Shown here piece by piece: positions 20,832-34,681 of a stretch of 64,000 bases of DNA. The notes under the pieces were generated by a model. That model was given only the letters and a program-made list of their open reading frames with translations, had not been told where the DNA came from and searched no databases. A program made the translations under genes and the position numbers. Location of the stretch: positions 62,001 to 126,000 of the forward strand of contig NZ_WMJZ01000006.1 of the NCBI RefSeq assembly GCF_009711095.1, written 5' to 3'. The first letter of the stretch is position 1. Each line of letters begins with the position of its first letter. The stretch is from Intestinirhabdus alba. GTDB lineage: Bacteria > Pseudomonadota > Gammaproteobacteria > Enterobacterales > Enterobacteriaceae.

Positions 20832-22409
20832 ATGACGGAAAACATTCATAAACATCGCATTCTTATTCTCGACTTTGGCTCTCAGTATACGCAGCTGGTC
20901 GCGCGTCGCGTGCGCGAGCTGGGCGTCTACTGCGAGCTGTGGGCATGGGATGTCACGGAAGCACAGATCCGCGAATTCAACCCCAGCGGCATTATTCTTT
21001 CCGGCGGCCCGGAAAGCACCACCGAAGACAACAGCCCGCGGGCCCCGCAGTACGTGTTTGAGGCCGGTGTGCCGGTGTTCGGCGTCTGCTACGGTATGCA
21101 GACTATGGCGATGCAGCTGGGCGGCCACGTGGAGTCCTCCAGCGAACGCGAATTTGGCTATGCGCAGGTCGAGGTGCTCACCGACAGCGCGCTGGTTCGC
21201 GGCATTGAAGACGCCCTGACCGCCGACGGCAAACCGCTGCTCGACGTATGGATGAGCCACGGCGATAAGGTGACGGCCATTCCGTCCGACTTCGTGACCG
21301 TCGCCAGCACCGAAACCTGCCCGTTCGCCATTATGGCTAACGAAGAAAAACGCTTTTACGGGGTGCAGTTCCATCCGGAAGTGACCCACACCCGCCAGGG
21401 GATGCGCATACTGGAGCGTTTCGTTCGCGAAATCTGCGGCTGTGAAGCGCTGTGGACCCCGGCGAAAATCATCGACGACGCGGTGGCGCGCATCCGCCGG
21501 CAGGTGGGCGACGATAAGGTTATTCTCGGCCTCTCCGGCGGCGTGGACTCCTCGGTTACCGCCATGCTGCTGCACCGCGCAATCGGTAAGAACCTGACCT
21601 GCGTCTTCGTTGATAACGGCCTGCTGCGCCTGAACGAAGCGGAGCAGGTGATGGATATGTTCGGCGATCGCTTCGGTCTGAATATCATCCACGTTCCGGC
21701 GGAAGATCGCTTTCTTACCGCGCTGGCGGACGAAAACGATCCGGAAGCAAAGCGTAAAATCATCGGCCGCGTCTTCGTGGAGGTGTTTGATGAAGAGGCG
21801 CTGAAGCTGCAGGACGTGAAGTGGCTGGCGCAGGGCACCATCTATCCTGATGTTATTGAATCCGCCGCTTCCGCTACCGGCAAAGCCCACGTCATCAAAT
21901 CTCACCACAACGTCGGCGGCCTGCCGAAAGAGATGAAGATGGGGCTGGTGGAGCCGCTGAAGGAGCTGTTTAAAGACGAAGTGCGCAAGATCGGTCTTGA
22001 GCTGGGCCTGCCGTACGATATGCTGTATCGTCACCCGTTCCCGGGGCCGGGCCTCGGCGTGCGCGTGCTGGGCGAAGTGAAAAAAGAGTACTGCGACCTG
22101 CTGCGTCGCGCGGACGCGATCTTCATCGAAGAGCTGCGTAAAGCCGATCTGTACGATAAGGTCAGCCAGGCGTTCACCGTGTTCCTGCCGGTGCGCTCCG
22201 TTGGCGTTATGGGCGATGGCCGTAAGTACGACTGGGTTGTCTCACTGCGCGCGGTGGAAACCATCGACTTTATGACCGCCCACTGGGCGCACCTGCCGTA
22301 CGATTTCCTCGGCCGCGTGTCCAACCGCATCATCAACGAGGTCAACGGCATTTCCCGCGTTGTTTATGATATCAGCGGCAAACCGCCGGCCACCATCGAG
22401 TGGGAATGA
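20832..22409 (+). CDS. guaA: GMP synthase (glutamine-hydrolysing)
   Basis: Converts XMP to GMP using glutamine and ATP. The N-terminal class I amidotransferase has Cys86 in GVCYGMQ and the His/Glu pair in QFHPEVTHT. The ATP pyrophosphatase domain carries the P-loop SGGVDSSV, and the C-terminal dimerisation domain ends with TIEWE. The length of 525 residues equals E. coli. It is the second gene of guaBA and is followed by a strong terminator. Confidence 0.97.
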   Translation: MTENIHKHRILILDFGSQYTQLVARRVRELGVYCELWAWDVTEAQIREFNPSGIILSGGPESTTEDNSPRAPQYVFEAGVPVFGVCYGMQTMAMQLGGHVESSSEREFGYAQVEVLTDSALVRGIEDALTADGKPLLDVWMSHGDKVTAIPSDFVTVASTETCPFAIMANEEKRFYGVQFHPEVTHTRQGMRILERFVREICGCEALWTPAKIIDDAVARIRRQVGDDKVILGLSGGVDSSVTAMLLHRAIGKNLTCVFVDNGLLRLNEAEQVMDMFGDRFGLNIIHVPAEDRFLTALADENDPEAKRKIIGRVFVEVFDEEALKLQDVKWLAQGTIYPDVIESAASATGKAHVIKSHHNVGGLPKEMKMGLVEPLKELFKDEVRKIGLELGLPYDMLYRHPFPGPGLGVRVLGEVKKEYCDLLRRADAIFIEELRKADLYDKVSQAFTVFLPVRSVGVMGDGRKYDWVVSLRAVETIDFMTAHWAHLPYDFLGRVSNRIINEVNGISRVVYDISGKPPATIEWE

Positions 22410-22455
22410 TCGCATTACCTCGTCTGCCGGTACATCGCAGGTAATATAAAACTCA

Positions 22456-22481
22456 CCCTCTGTTTCGACAGAGGGTTTTTT
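22456..22481 (+). terminator. Rho-independent terminator of guaBA
   Basis: CCCTCTGT and ACAGAGGG form a perfect 8-bp stem with a TTCG tetraloop, followed by six T. This is a textbook intrinsic terminator. Confidence 0.92.
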
Positions 22482-22583
22482 ATGGGGAAGCGAACCGCGT
22501 CTGCCCGGGTGAACAACGCTTTTCTGCCACAGAGAAAGGTGTTGGTCCGGAAACGGACTAAAAGGGGCATGAAAACGGCTGGC

Positions 22584-22775
22584 TTAGCGCTGCGCAGGTG
22601 CGCCAGTGGAAAGACTGGAGCGTTGAGCTTCTTTTTTGTCCTGATGATGCTGCCAGGCGCTGACAGAGGAGTAGACGAAGCGTCCAAAAAATAAGAAAAA
22701 GCTGATTAGCAGTACGATACGGGTCATTCGACCGTTAAATCGATGTCGTTTTCGCATACTGTGTGCCTGACTCAC
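22584..22775 (-). CDS. yfgG: Small membrane protein YfgG
   Basis: A 63-residue protein starting at GTG (MSQAHSMRKRHRFNGRMTR) with AAGGA seven bases upstream. A basic N-terminus is followed by one transmembrane helix (about 19-37, IVLLISFFLFFGRFVYSSV) and a short polar tail rich in Gln, Lys and Ser. Similarity to E. coli YfgG is clear along its length. Nothing in the sequence fixes a biochemical role. It is divergent from yfgF, separated by an A+T-rich region with operator-like palindromes. Confidence 0.88.
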   Translation of the reverse strand: MSQAHSMRKRHRFNGRMTRIVLLISFFLFFGRFVYSSVSAWQHHQDKKEAQRSSLSTGAPAQR

Positions 22776-22879
22776 AAAAGGTTCCTTAAAGTGTGCCCTT
22801 CGGGCGGGCGTTAGTCACATTAAGGCATACTCTGACAAGGGGGTCAATGCTGCCAGCGTAAACCTGTGTAGAGAGAAAG

Positions 22880-22922
22880 TAATACGAAAGGATTATGAAA
22901 TTTAACTGTTGTATTCGTATTA
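22880..22922. promoter_or_regulatory. Inverted repeat in the yfgG/yfgF divergent region
   Basis: TAATACGAA at 22880-22888 and its exact reverse complement TTCGTATTA at 22914-22922, with 25 bases between. The 34-base separation of the arms is about three helical turns, which suits a dimeric regulator or two bound dimers. The regulator is unknown to me. Confidence 0.45.
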
Positions 22923-22984
22923 ATGATAAGGTAATGATAACACAGAGAAATAAAATGCTTAATTATAAATCAGGATAGAATTAT

Positions 22985-22998
22985 TTGATGTACATCAA
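22985..22998. promoter_or_regulatory. Perfect FNR-type box upstream of yfgF
   Basis: TTGATGTACATCAA is a full match to TTGAT-N4-ATCAA and a complete 14-bp palindrome. It lies 127 bases before the yfgF ATG. Nearby candidate -10 sequences are TATTAA (23018) and TATAAT (23036). yfgF is reported to act anaerobically in E. coli, so FNR control is plausible. Confidence 0.75.
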
Positions 22999-23124
22999 TT
23001 GTTGTTGGTGGATAATTATTAAACTTTACGCATTGTATAATATTTTGTTTACGTTTCGTTATGCTTTCAGGTGGAATCCCTGTCTGAATCGCCCCTCGGG
23101 AATCGTGGGGACTGCTGAACATCT

Positions 23125-25365
23125 ATGAAACTACTTCAATTTTATACAGCAATCAGAGATAAATGGTGGGGGTTACCCCTGTTTTTGCCCTCTCTGCTGC
23201 TGCCCATATTCGATCGCGTTAATACCTACGCGCACGTCAGCGCCGGCGACGTCATTCTTTTTTATCTGCCGCTGGCGCTAATGGTTGCAATGATGATCTT
23301 TTTTAGCTGGGCGGCGCTGCCCGGCATTGCGCTGGGGATTTTTCTGCGCAAATTTCCTCAGGTGGGATTGTTTGAAACGTTAGCAATAATCCTGCAGTTT
23401 ATTATCACCGTGGTGCTTAGTTGGGGCGGCCACCGGCTGTTTGTTCCGCGGCGTAATAATATTGCGCACGGCGATTTCAGCACCATGTTTTCCCGCCTTT
23501 TCTGGCAGGTGTTTTGCCCGGCGACCATAGGCCTGGTGCTATTCCAGTTTTCGGCGTTCGTGGGGTTATACGGCAGCAGGCTGAGCATGGTGGGAGTGAT
23601 GCCCTTCAATATCAGTACGCTGATTAATTATCAGGCGCTGCTGGTGGGAAATCTGGTTGGCGTCCCGCTGTTTTATCTTATTATTCGCCTTATCCGCAAT
23701 CCGCTATATATTCGCAGTTACGTTTCCAAATTAAAGCTGCAGATTGACTCCAAGGTCACAAAGAAAGAAATTTTCTTTTGGGCGCTTATTCTGCTCATAT
23801 TGATGGCGCTACTGTGCGTGCCGCTGAATATTAACAGCTCAATATTTAACACCAACTATACGCTGTCGTTATTATTACCGGTGATGCTATGGGGAGCGAT
23901 GCGCTATGGCTATAAGCTTGTCTCGCTGATATGGGCAATTGTCTTAATCATTATTATCCACAATTATCAGAATTATATGCCCTATTACTCCGGGTATGAC
24001 ACGCAGTTAACCATCACCTCTTCCAGCTATCTGGTTTTCACCTTTATTGTTTATTACCTTGCCGTACTGGCGACGCGGCAGCGCACGGTGGTCAGACGCG
24101 CGCGCCGTCTTTTATACGTCGATCCGCTGGTTCATCTGCCGAATGTGCGGGCGCTTAATCGGGATCTGAAGCAGGCCCAGTGGTCGGCGCTCTGCTTTCT
24201 GCGCGTCCCCGGCATCGACCAGCTGGTTAAAAAATATGGCATTATGCTGCGTATCCACTATAAGCAGAAGCTCTCCCACTGGCTGAAGCCGTTGCTCGCC
24301 CCGGGCGAGCATGTTTATCATCTTTCGGGTAACGATCTCCTGCTGCGGCTCAATCCGGAGCTGCACCAGCAGCATATTGAAGCGCTGGATAACCATATCA
24401 AGCAGTTTCACTTTATCTGGGACGGGATGCCCCTGCGGCTGCAGGTTGGCGTGGGTTACTGTTACGTCCGTTCGCCGGTTAACCATATCTGGCTGCTGCT
24501 GGGCGAACTGAGCACCGTTGCTGAGCTCTCTATCGCCACCAACGAGCCGGAGAGCCTCCAGCGGCGCGGGGCGGCCTACCTGCAGCGCGATCTGAAAGAC
24601 AAGGTGGCGACAATGAACCGCCTGCAGCAGGCGCTGGAACACGGCCACTTTAGCCTGATGGCACAGCCCATCGCCGGCGTCCGCGGCGACGTCTATCACG
24701 AGGTGCTGCTACGGATGCGGGACGAGAACGAAGGGACGATCGATCCGGAGGTTTTTCTGCCCGTGGCGCACGAATTCGGCCTCGCTTCCAGTATCGATCT
24801 GTGGGTGATTGAGCATACCCTGCAGTTTATGGCGCAAAACCGTGAAAAAATGCCGGCCCGCCGCTTCGCCATTAACCTGTCGCCGACGTCGATCTGTCGC
24901 GCAAGACTGCCAAAAGAGGTGAGCCAGCTGCTGAGTAAGTATCAGATCGAGGCCTGGCAGCTCATATTCGAAGTCACCGAAAGCAGCGCCCTGACGAATA
25001 TCGAACAGGCCCTGCTGACCCTTGGGCAACTGCAGCAGCTGGGCTGTCAGATAGCGATAGATGATTTTGGCACCGGCTATGCCAGCTATGCGCGGTTGAG
25101 AAACGTCAACGCCGACATTCTGAAGATTGACGGCAGCTTTATTCGCAATATTGTCTCCAATAGCCTCGACTACCAGATCGTCGCCTCGATTTGCCATCTG
25201 GCGCGCATGAAAAAGATGCTGGTGGTGGCGGAGTATGTTGAAAGCGAAGAGATTCGCAGCGCGGTGGCCTCGCTGGGGATTGACTATATGCAGGGCAAGC
25301 TGATCGGCGAGGCCCGGCCCTTGACGGCGACCCTGGAGGATCAGGTGCCGGTTGCCGGCACCTGA
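23125..25365 (+). CDS. yfgF: Membrane cyclic-di-GMP phosphodiesterase YfgF (MASE1-degenerate GGDEF-EAL)
   Basis: Hydrolyses cyclic di-GMP; in E. coli it matters mainly without oxygen. The 746 residues begin with a multi-helix membrane sensor (MASE1-like, about 1-310). A degenerate GGDEF domain follows (about 330-470, SGNDL in place of the catalytic motif), then an EAL domain (about 495-740). EAL catalytic features are present: E526 in EVLLRM, NLSPTS, FEVTES, IDDFGTGYASYARL and KIDGSFI. The EGVE motif reads EYVES. It is thus predicted to degrade rather than make the messenger. It converges on ppx with a six-base gap, and an 11-bp hairpin overlaps its stop codon. Confidence 0.93.
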   Translation: MKLLQFYTAIRDKWWGLPLFLPSLLLPIFDRVNTYAHVSAGDVILFYLPLALMVAMMIFFSWAALPGIALGIFLRKFPQVGLFETLAIILQFIITVVLSWGGHRLFVPRRNNIAHGDFSTMFSRLFWQVFCPATIGLVLFQFSAFVGLYGSRLSMVGVMPFNISTLINYQALLVGNLVGVPLFYLIIRLIRNPLYIRSYVSKLKLQIDSKVTKKEIFFWALILLILMALLCVPLNINSSIFNTNYTLSLLLPVMLWGAMRYGYKLVSLIWAIVLIIIIHNYQNYMPYYSGYDTQLTITSSSYLVFTFIVYYLAVLATRQRTVVRRARRLLYVDPLVHLPNVRALNRDLKQAQWSALCFLRVPGIDQLVKKYGIMLRIHYKQKLSHWLKPLLAPGEHVYHLSGNDLLLRLNPELHQQHIEALDNHIKQFHFIWDGMPLRLQVGVGYCYVRSPVNHIWLLLGELSTVAELSIATNEPESLQRRGAAYLQRDLKDKVATMNRLQQALEHGHFSLMAQPIAGVRGDVYHEVLLRMRDENEGTIDPEVFLPVAHEFGLASSIDLWVIEHTLQFMAQNREKMPARRFAINLSPTSICRARLPKEVSQLLSKYQIEAWQLIFEVTESSALTNIEQALLTLGQLQQLGCQIAIDDFGTGYASYARLRNVNADILKIDGSFIRNIVSNSLDYQIVASICHLARMKKMLVVAEYVESEEIRSAVASLGIDYMQGKLIGEARPLTATLEDQVPVAGT
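25341..25365. terminator. Perfect hairpin spanning the yfgF stop
   Basis: An 11-bp stem (TCAGGTGCCGG/CCGGCACCTGA) with a 3-base TTG loop covers the last codons and the TGA of yfgF. It lies six bases from the ppx stop on the opposite strand. No T tract is seen, but the symmetry lets it act for both converging messages. Confidence 0.5.
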
Positions 25366-25371
25366 CGATCC

Positions 25372-27121
<1,750 letters not shown>

Positions 27122-29188
27122 CTATTCCGGCTGCTCAAGGGACTTGATGTAGTCGTAAATGGCCAGCTGTGCCTGGACCTTGCGGCGGTTGCCGCGCGGC
27201 ACATAGCGATTGCTCAGTTCTTTATCGATATAGCGGGCCTTCACCGTATCGCTGAACAAAATATCGATAATGTCCAGCACGCGCTGCTTAAGGCGCGGGT
27301 CGAGCAGGGGGGTGGCAACCTCAATCCGATAGTCGATATTGCGCGTCATCCAGTCGGCAGAGGAGAGATAAACCTGTTTATCGCCGCCGTTGTCAAAAAT
27401 GTAAACCCGATCGTGCTCCAGATAGCGGTCCACGATGCCGATCGCCCGGATATTATCGCTGATGCCGGGCAGGTTGGGTATCAGCGAGCACATGCCGCGA
27501 ATCAGCAGATTAACCGGGACGCCCGAGCTGGAGGCGGCGTAGAGCCGGTCCACCAGCCCTTTATCCACCAGGTTGTTCAGCTTCAGCGTAATGCCGGATG
27601 ATAGCCCCTGCTGCGCGTTGGCGATTTCGCGGTCGATCATTTCATACAGCAGGCGACGGGAGTTTTGTGGGGAGACCAGCAGGTAATCGAAGGTCACCGG
27701 GCGGTACGGATTTTCGATAAAGTTGAATACCCGGCGGACCTCGTTGGTGATCCGCGCGTCGGCGGTAAGCAGGGAGTAGTCGGTGTAGAGACGCGCCGTT
27801 TTTTCGTTAAAGTTGCCGGTGCCGATGTGGGCGTAGCGCACCACCTCATCGCCCTCTTTGCGGGAGATCAAAAACAGCTTGGCGTGAATTTTCAGCCCCG
27901 GTGCTGAGAAGATAACGTGTACGCCCGCTTCCGTCAGGCGTCTGGCCCAGTGAATGTTGGCCTCTTCGTCAAAGCGCGCCTGCAGCTCTACCACCACGGT
28001 GACCTTCTTGGCGTTGTGGGCGGCGTGGATCATCGCGTCGATAATCCGCGAATCTTTCGCCACCCGGTAAATATTGATTTTGATCGCCAGCACGCTCGGA
28101 TCAAACGACGCCTGGCGCAGCAGCTCCAGCACGTGCTCGAAGGTGTGATAAGGGTAGTAGAGCAGCACGTCGCGTTCGCGAATCGCGTCAAAGCCGTTAC
28201 GGAACTTTTCTTTATCGAACCAGATATGGCGCAGCCGCGGCAGCGGCTTGTTCACCAGATTCACCTTGCCGACGCTGGGGAAGTTAATAAAGTCTTTGAA
28301 GTTGTGATAGCGGCCGCCGGGCACAATCGAGTCGTAGCGTGAAATGGTCAGCTTGTCGCGCAGCACCTCCACCAGCGCGTTGGGCATGTCACGCTGGTAG
28401 ACAAAGCGTACCGGCTCGGCGGTCAGGCGCTGCTTCAGGCTGGAGGACATCAGCTCCATCAGGCTGGACTCCATCTCGTGCACCAGATCGTACTCGGCGT
28501 CGCGGGTCATTTTCATCGAATAGGCGTTCAGCGCGTCGTAGTCAAAGAAGCCCTTAAAGATGTCGTCGAGGCAGTAGCGCAGGATGTTATCCAGCAGGAT
28601 CATCGGTTTGCGGCGGCGAGGCGCTTCCGGCGGCAGGTTGACGAAACGCGGCACCTTGTCGGAGGGGATTTCCAGCAGCGCATAGCGGATGTTATCGCCA
28701 TGAATAATCTCCACCGCCAGGTAGGTGTAATCATCCTTCAGAAACTGCACCAGGTCGGTTTCGCGATTAATTAAGATTGGCGTAATGTGCTGACGCAGAT
28801 AGTGTTTAAAGTAGTGGCGCAGCCAGCTTTGCTGGTTGACCGAAAGCTGGCGCTCGTTTATCAGGAAAATCTGATTACGCGCCATCTCCAGCAGCAGCTC
28901 GTTGTAGAGGCTGTCGAACTCCTGGTCCGCCTTCAGCACGCGGGACTGGATTTTGCCCAGCAGGTGGCGGGAATGGGAGTTGGAGCCCTGCTCTTCGCTA
29001 ATAATGATGCGGCGCTTCAGTTCGGCAAAGCGAACCTTATAGAACTCATCAAGATTGTTAGAATAGATGCCCAGAAAGCGCATCCGCTCAATTAGCGGGT
29101 TGGCTTTATCCGCCGCCTCCTGGAGCACACGTTCGTTAAACGCCAACCAGCTTAGCTCTTTCTCGATATATAGCTTTTCCTGACCCAT
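27122..29188 (-). CDS. ppk: Polyphosphate kinase PPK1
   Basis: Builds long-chain polyphosphate from ATP at the membrane. I chose ATG 29188 ([19 protein letters not shown]), giving 688 residues as in E. coli. A GTG two codons upstream, five bases after GGAG, is a real alternative. The PLD-like catalytic halves are visible in [16 protein letters not shown] (phospho-His region), [18 protein letters not shown] and [10 protein letters not shown] plausible promoter upstream on the minus strand has TGGACA and CATAAT. It forms a unit with ppx despite the unusual spacer. Confidence 0.95.
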   Translation of the reverse strand: MGQEKLYIEKELSWLAFNERVLQEAADKANPLIERMRFLGIYSNNLDEFYKVRFAELKRRIIISEEQGSNSHSRHLLGKIQSRVLKADQEFDSLYNELLLEMARNQIFLINERQLSVNQQSWLRHYFKHYLRQHITPILINRETDLVQFLKDDYTYLAVEIIHGDNIRYALLEIPSDKVPRFVNLPPEAPRRRKPMILLDNILRYCLDDIFKGFFDYDALNAYSMKMTRDAEYDLVHEMESSLMELMSSSLKQRLTAEPVRFVYQRDMPNALVEVLRDKLTISRYDSIVPGGRYHNFKDFINFPSVGKVNLVNKPLPRLRHIWFDKEKFRNGFDAIRERDVLLYYPYHTFEHVLELLRQASFDPSVLAIKINIYRVAKDSRIIDAMIHAAHNAKKVTVVVELQARFDEEANIHWARRLTEAGVHVIFSAPGLKIHAKLFLISRKEGDEVVRYAHIGTGNFNEKTARLYTDYSLLTADARITNEVRRVFNFIENPYRPVTFDYLLVSPQNSRRLLYEMIDREIANAQQGLSSGITLKLNNLVDKGLVDRLYAASSSGVPVNLLIRGMCSLIPNLPGISDNIRAIGIVDRYLEHDRVYIFDNGGDKQVYLSSADWMTRNIDYRIEVATPLLDPRLKQRVLDIIDILFSDTVKARYIDKELSNRYVPRGNRRKVQAQLAIYDYIKSLEQPE

Positions 29189-29352
29189 TACCACTTATAC
29201 TCCGTTTTATTCACGGGACACTGCCTGGTTATTATGGCGAGCATTGCGCTCTGATGTCCAACTGTGCCAGAAAAGTAAGCGGATAAACCCTCTTTTAGCG
29301 ATGAAAATGGCACGCTTTGCCGGGGAATGGAACGATGGCGGGCCTGAGTGAT

Positions 29353-29378
29353 GCCGTATCCCTCCGGCGGGATACGGC
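29353..29378 (-). terminator. Hairpin after purN
   Basis: GCCGTATCCC and GGGATACGGC form a perfect 10-bp stem with a 6-base loop, seven bases past the purN stop. No U tract follows. It probably protects or ends the purMN message. Confidence 0.6.
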
Positions 29379-29384
29379 CGGGGA

Positions 29385-32103
<2,719 letters not shown>

Positions 32104-32144
32104 GAATAAAACGCTAAAAATTATTCTACTCAAAGGAAAAAGCT

Positions 32145-33434
32145 ATGACGCGCCGAGCTATCGGAGTAAGCGAAAGACCGCCGCTTTTACAGACGATCCC
32201 GCTTAGTTTACAGCACCTGTTCGCTATGTTTGGCTCCACCGTGCTGGTGCCGGTCCTGTTTCACGTCAATCCGGCAACGGTCCTGCTGTTTAACGGTATC
32301 GGCACGTTACTGTATCTCTATATCTGTAAAGGCAAGATCCCGGCCTATCTCGGCTCCAGCTTCGCGTTTATTTCGCCGGTGCTGCTGCTGCTGCCGCTGG
32401 GGTATGAGCTGGCGCTGGGCGGCTTCATCATGTGCGGCGTGCTGTTCTGCCTGGTCTCTTTTATCGTTAAGAAGGCCGGAACCGGCTGGCTGGACGTGAT
32501 GTTCCCGCCGGCAGCGATGGGGGCGATCGTTGCCGTTATCGGTCTGGAGCTGGCGGGCGTGGCCGCAGGTATGGCGGGTCTGCTGCCCGCCGAAGGCCAG
32601 CAGCCGGATACGCACACCATCATCATTTCGCTGGTGACCCTGGCGGTCACCGTGTTTGGCTCGGTGCTGTTCCGCGGCTTCCTGGCGATTATCCCGATTC
32701 TGATCGGCGTGCTGGTAGGCTATGGGGTGGCGTTCCTGATGGGGGCCGTTGATACCACGCCAATCGTCGAGGCGCACTGGTTCGCTCTGCCGACCTTCTA
32801 CACGCCGCGCTTTGAGTGGGTCGCCATGCTGACCATTCTTCCCGCGGCGCTGGTGGTCATTGCTGAACACGTCGGCCACCTGGTGGTAACGGCAAATATC
32901 GTTAAAAAAGATCTGGTGCGCGATCCCGGTCTGCACCGCTCCATGTTCGCCAACGGTCTGTCGACGGTGATCTCCGGCTTCTTTGGCTCCACGCCAAACA
33001 CCACCTACGGTGAGAATATCGGGGTTATGGCCATTACCCGCGTTTATAGTACCTGGGTTATCGGCGGAGCCGCCATCTTTGCCATCCTGCTCTCCTGCGT
33101 CGGCAAGCTGGCGGCGGCAATCCAGATGATCCCGGTGCCGGTGATGGGCGGCGTGTCGCTGCTGCTGTACGGGGTGATCGGCGCGTCGGGTATCCGGGTG
33201 CTGATCGAATCGAAGGTGGATTACAACAAGGCCCAGAACCTGATTCTGACCTCGGTGATTCTGATCATCGGCGTCAGCGGTGCCAAGGTGCATATCGGTG
33301 CCGCCGAGCTGAAGGGGATGGCGCTGGCGACTATCGTCGGCGTCAGCCTGAGCCTGATCTTTAAGCTGATAAGCGTTCTGCGCCCGGAAGAGGAGATCGT
33401 CGAGGCCGACGATGAGGAGACGCCGCCGCGGTAA
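32145..33434 (+). CDS. uraA: Uracil:proton symporter UraA
   Basis: NCS2-family inner-membrane transporter with about 14 transmembrane segments, 429 residues as in E. coli. The family signature region ITILPAALVVIAEHVGHL (here LTILPAAL) contains the substrate-binding Glu and His. The later motif GSTPNTTYGENIGVMA is also conserved. The start MTRRAIGVSERPPLLQTIP follows AAAGGAAAAAGCT. The last ten residues (EIVEADDEETPPR) vary from E. coli. A strong GC-rich hairpin follows. Confidence 0.96.
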   Translation: MTRRAIGVSERPPLLQTIPLSLQHLFAMFGSTVLVPVLFHVNPATVLLFNGIGTLLYLYICKGKIPAYLGSSFAFISPVLLLLPLGYELALGGFIMCGVLFCLVSFIVKKAGTGWLDVMFPPAAMGAIVAVIGLELAGVAAGMAGLLPAEGQQPDTHTIIISLVTLAVTVFGSVLFRGFLAIIPILIGVLVGYGVAFLMGAVDTTPIVEAHWFALPTFYTPRFEWVAMLTILPAALVVIAEHVGHLVVTANIVKKDLVRDPGLHRSMFANGLSTVISGFFGSTPNTTYGENIGVMAITRVYSTWVIGGAAIFAILLSCVGKLAAAIQMIPVPVMGGVSLLLYGVIGASGIRVLIESKVDYNKAQNLILTSVILIIGVSGAKVHIGAAELKGMALATIVGVSLSLIFKLISVLRPEEEIVEADDEETPPR

Positions 33435-33444
33435 TCCATAAACC

Positions 33445-33482
33445 GCTCCCCCCGGCAGCGCAAGCGCATCGCCGGGGGGAGC
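33445..33482 (+). terminator. Large GC-rich hairpin after uraA
   Basis: GCTCCCCCCGGC and GCCGGGGGGAGC pair perfectly over 12 bp. The 14-base loop itself contains GCGCAAGCGC. No U tract follows. It separates uraA from the hda promoter, where TGTGGTAAACT resembles an extended -10. Confidence 0.65.
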
Positions 33483-33573
33483 CGTCGCCGGGCGGCGTCG
33501 CTGCCCGGTTCTATCCCGGTGGAAAACTGTGGTAAACTCACCGCGATTTTGTGAATCCTGGATTGAGGTCTCT

Positions 33574-34275
33574 CTGAACACACCGGCACAGCTCTCTCTG
33601 CCACTTTATCTTCCTGACGATGAAACTTTTGCGAGTTTCTGGCCGGGGGATAACGCCTCTCTACTGGCCGCGCTGCAAAACGTGCTGCGCCAGGAACATA
33701 GCGGATATATTTATCTCTGGTCGCGCGAAGGCGCGGGCCGCAGCCATCTGCTGCACGCGGCGTGCGCGCAGCTCTCCCTGCGCGGCGACGCGGTTGGCTA
33801 CGTGCCGCTGGACAAGCGCACCTGGTTCGTGCCGGAGGTGCTCGACGGCATGGAGCACCTGGCGCTGGTCTGTATCGATAATATCGAGTGCGTCGCCGGC
33901 GACGCGCTGTGGGAGATGGCGATCTTCGATCTCTATAACCGCATTCTTGAATCCGGGAAAACGCGGCTGCTGATCACCGGCGATCGCCCGCCGCGCCAGC
34001 TCAACCTGGGGCTGGCGGATCTCGCCTCGCGCCTCGACTGGGGGCAAATCTACCGGCTACAGCCGCTGTCGGATGAAGATAAGCTGCAGGCGCTGCAGCT
34101 GCGCGCCAGGCTGCGGGGCTTTGAGCTGCCGGAGGACGTGGGGCGCTTCCTGCTGAAACGTCTCGATCGTGAAATGCGCACCCTGTTTATGACCCTGGAT
34201 CAGCTCGATCGCGCTTCGATAACCGCCCAGCGCAAGCTCACCATTCCGTTTGTGAAAGAGATCCTGAAGCTGTAA
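33574..34275 (+). CDS. hda: DnaA regulatory inactivator Hda, CUG start
   Basis: AAA+ protein that, with the beta clamp, promotes hydrolysis of DnaA-ATP and so limits initiation. I place the start at CTG 33574 (reads [15 protein letters not shown]) because GAGG lies five bases upstream. The resulting 233 residues match E. coli Hda, where a CUG start has been shown. The clamp-binding motif QLSLPL is at the extreme N-terminus. The ATPase core shows [12 protein letters not shown] (Walker A) and LVCIDNIEC (Walker B). An upstream GTG would add 15 non-conserved residues. It converges on yfgD. Confidence 0.93.
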   Translation: MNTPAQLSLPLYLPDDETFASFWPGDNASLLAALQNVLRQEHSGYIYLWSREGAGRSHLLHAACAQLSLRGDAVGYVPLDKRTWFVPEVLDGMEHLALVCIDNIECVAGDALWEMAIFDLYNRILESGKTRLLITGDRPPRQLNLGLADLASRLDWGQIYRLQPLSDEDKLQALQLRARLRGFELPEDVGRFLLKRLDREMRTLFMTLDQLDRASITAQRKLTIPFVKEILKL

Positions 34276-34296
34276 GCCCTGGCGGCGGCGTCAGGG

Positions 34297-34656
34297 TTAA
34301 CCGAGAATATCCAGCACCTGCTCCGGCGGCCGGCCAATGCGCGCCCGGCCGTTGGCGACCACGATGGGGCGCTCCATCAGCTGCGGGTGTTCTACTATCG
34401 CCTGAATCAGCGCCTCCTCCGTCAGCTGCGCGTCCGCCAGATTCAGCGATGTATAGAGATCGTCCTTCTTGCGCAGCAGATCGCGGGCGCTGGCCATACC
34501 CAGCATCTGCAGCAGCGCCCGCAGCGTCGCCGCGTCGGCGGGCGTTTCCAGATAGAGCACCACCTCCGGCTCCACGCCGTTGTTCTTCAGCAGGTTCAGG
34601 GTTTCCCGGCTCTTTGAACAGCGGGGGTTATGGTAAATTTTTACCGCGTCTGACAT
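34297..34656 (-). CDS. yfgD: ArsC-like thioredoxin-fold protein YfgD
   Basis: Member of the arsenate-reductase-like ArsC family, 119 residues. Cys13 lies in HNPRCSKSRETLNLL, and the RPIVVANGRARIGRPPEQVL C-terminus is typical. No arsenic genes are nearby, so an arsenate role is not implied. It is the gene downstream of bepA on the minus strand, about 25 bases away, and probably shares its transcript. Confidence 0.93.
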   Translation of the reverse strand: MSDAVKIYHNPRCSKSRETLNLLKNNGVEPEVVLYLETPADAATLRALLQMLGMASARDLLRKKDDLYTSLNLADAQLTEEALIQAIVEHPQLMERPIVVANGRARIGRPPEQVLDILG

Positions 34657-34681
34657 CAGGTTTTCCTTATTAGTTAACGGG

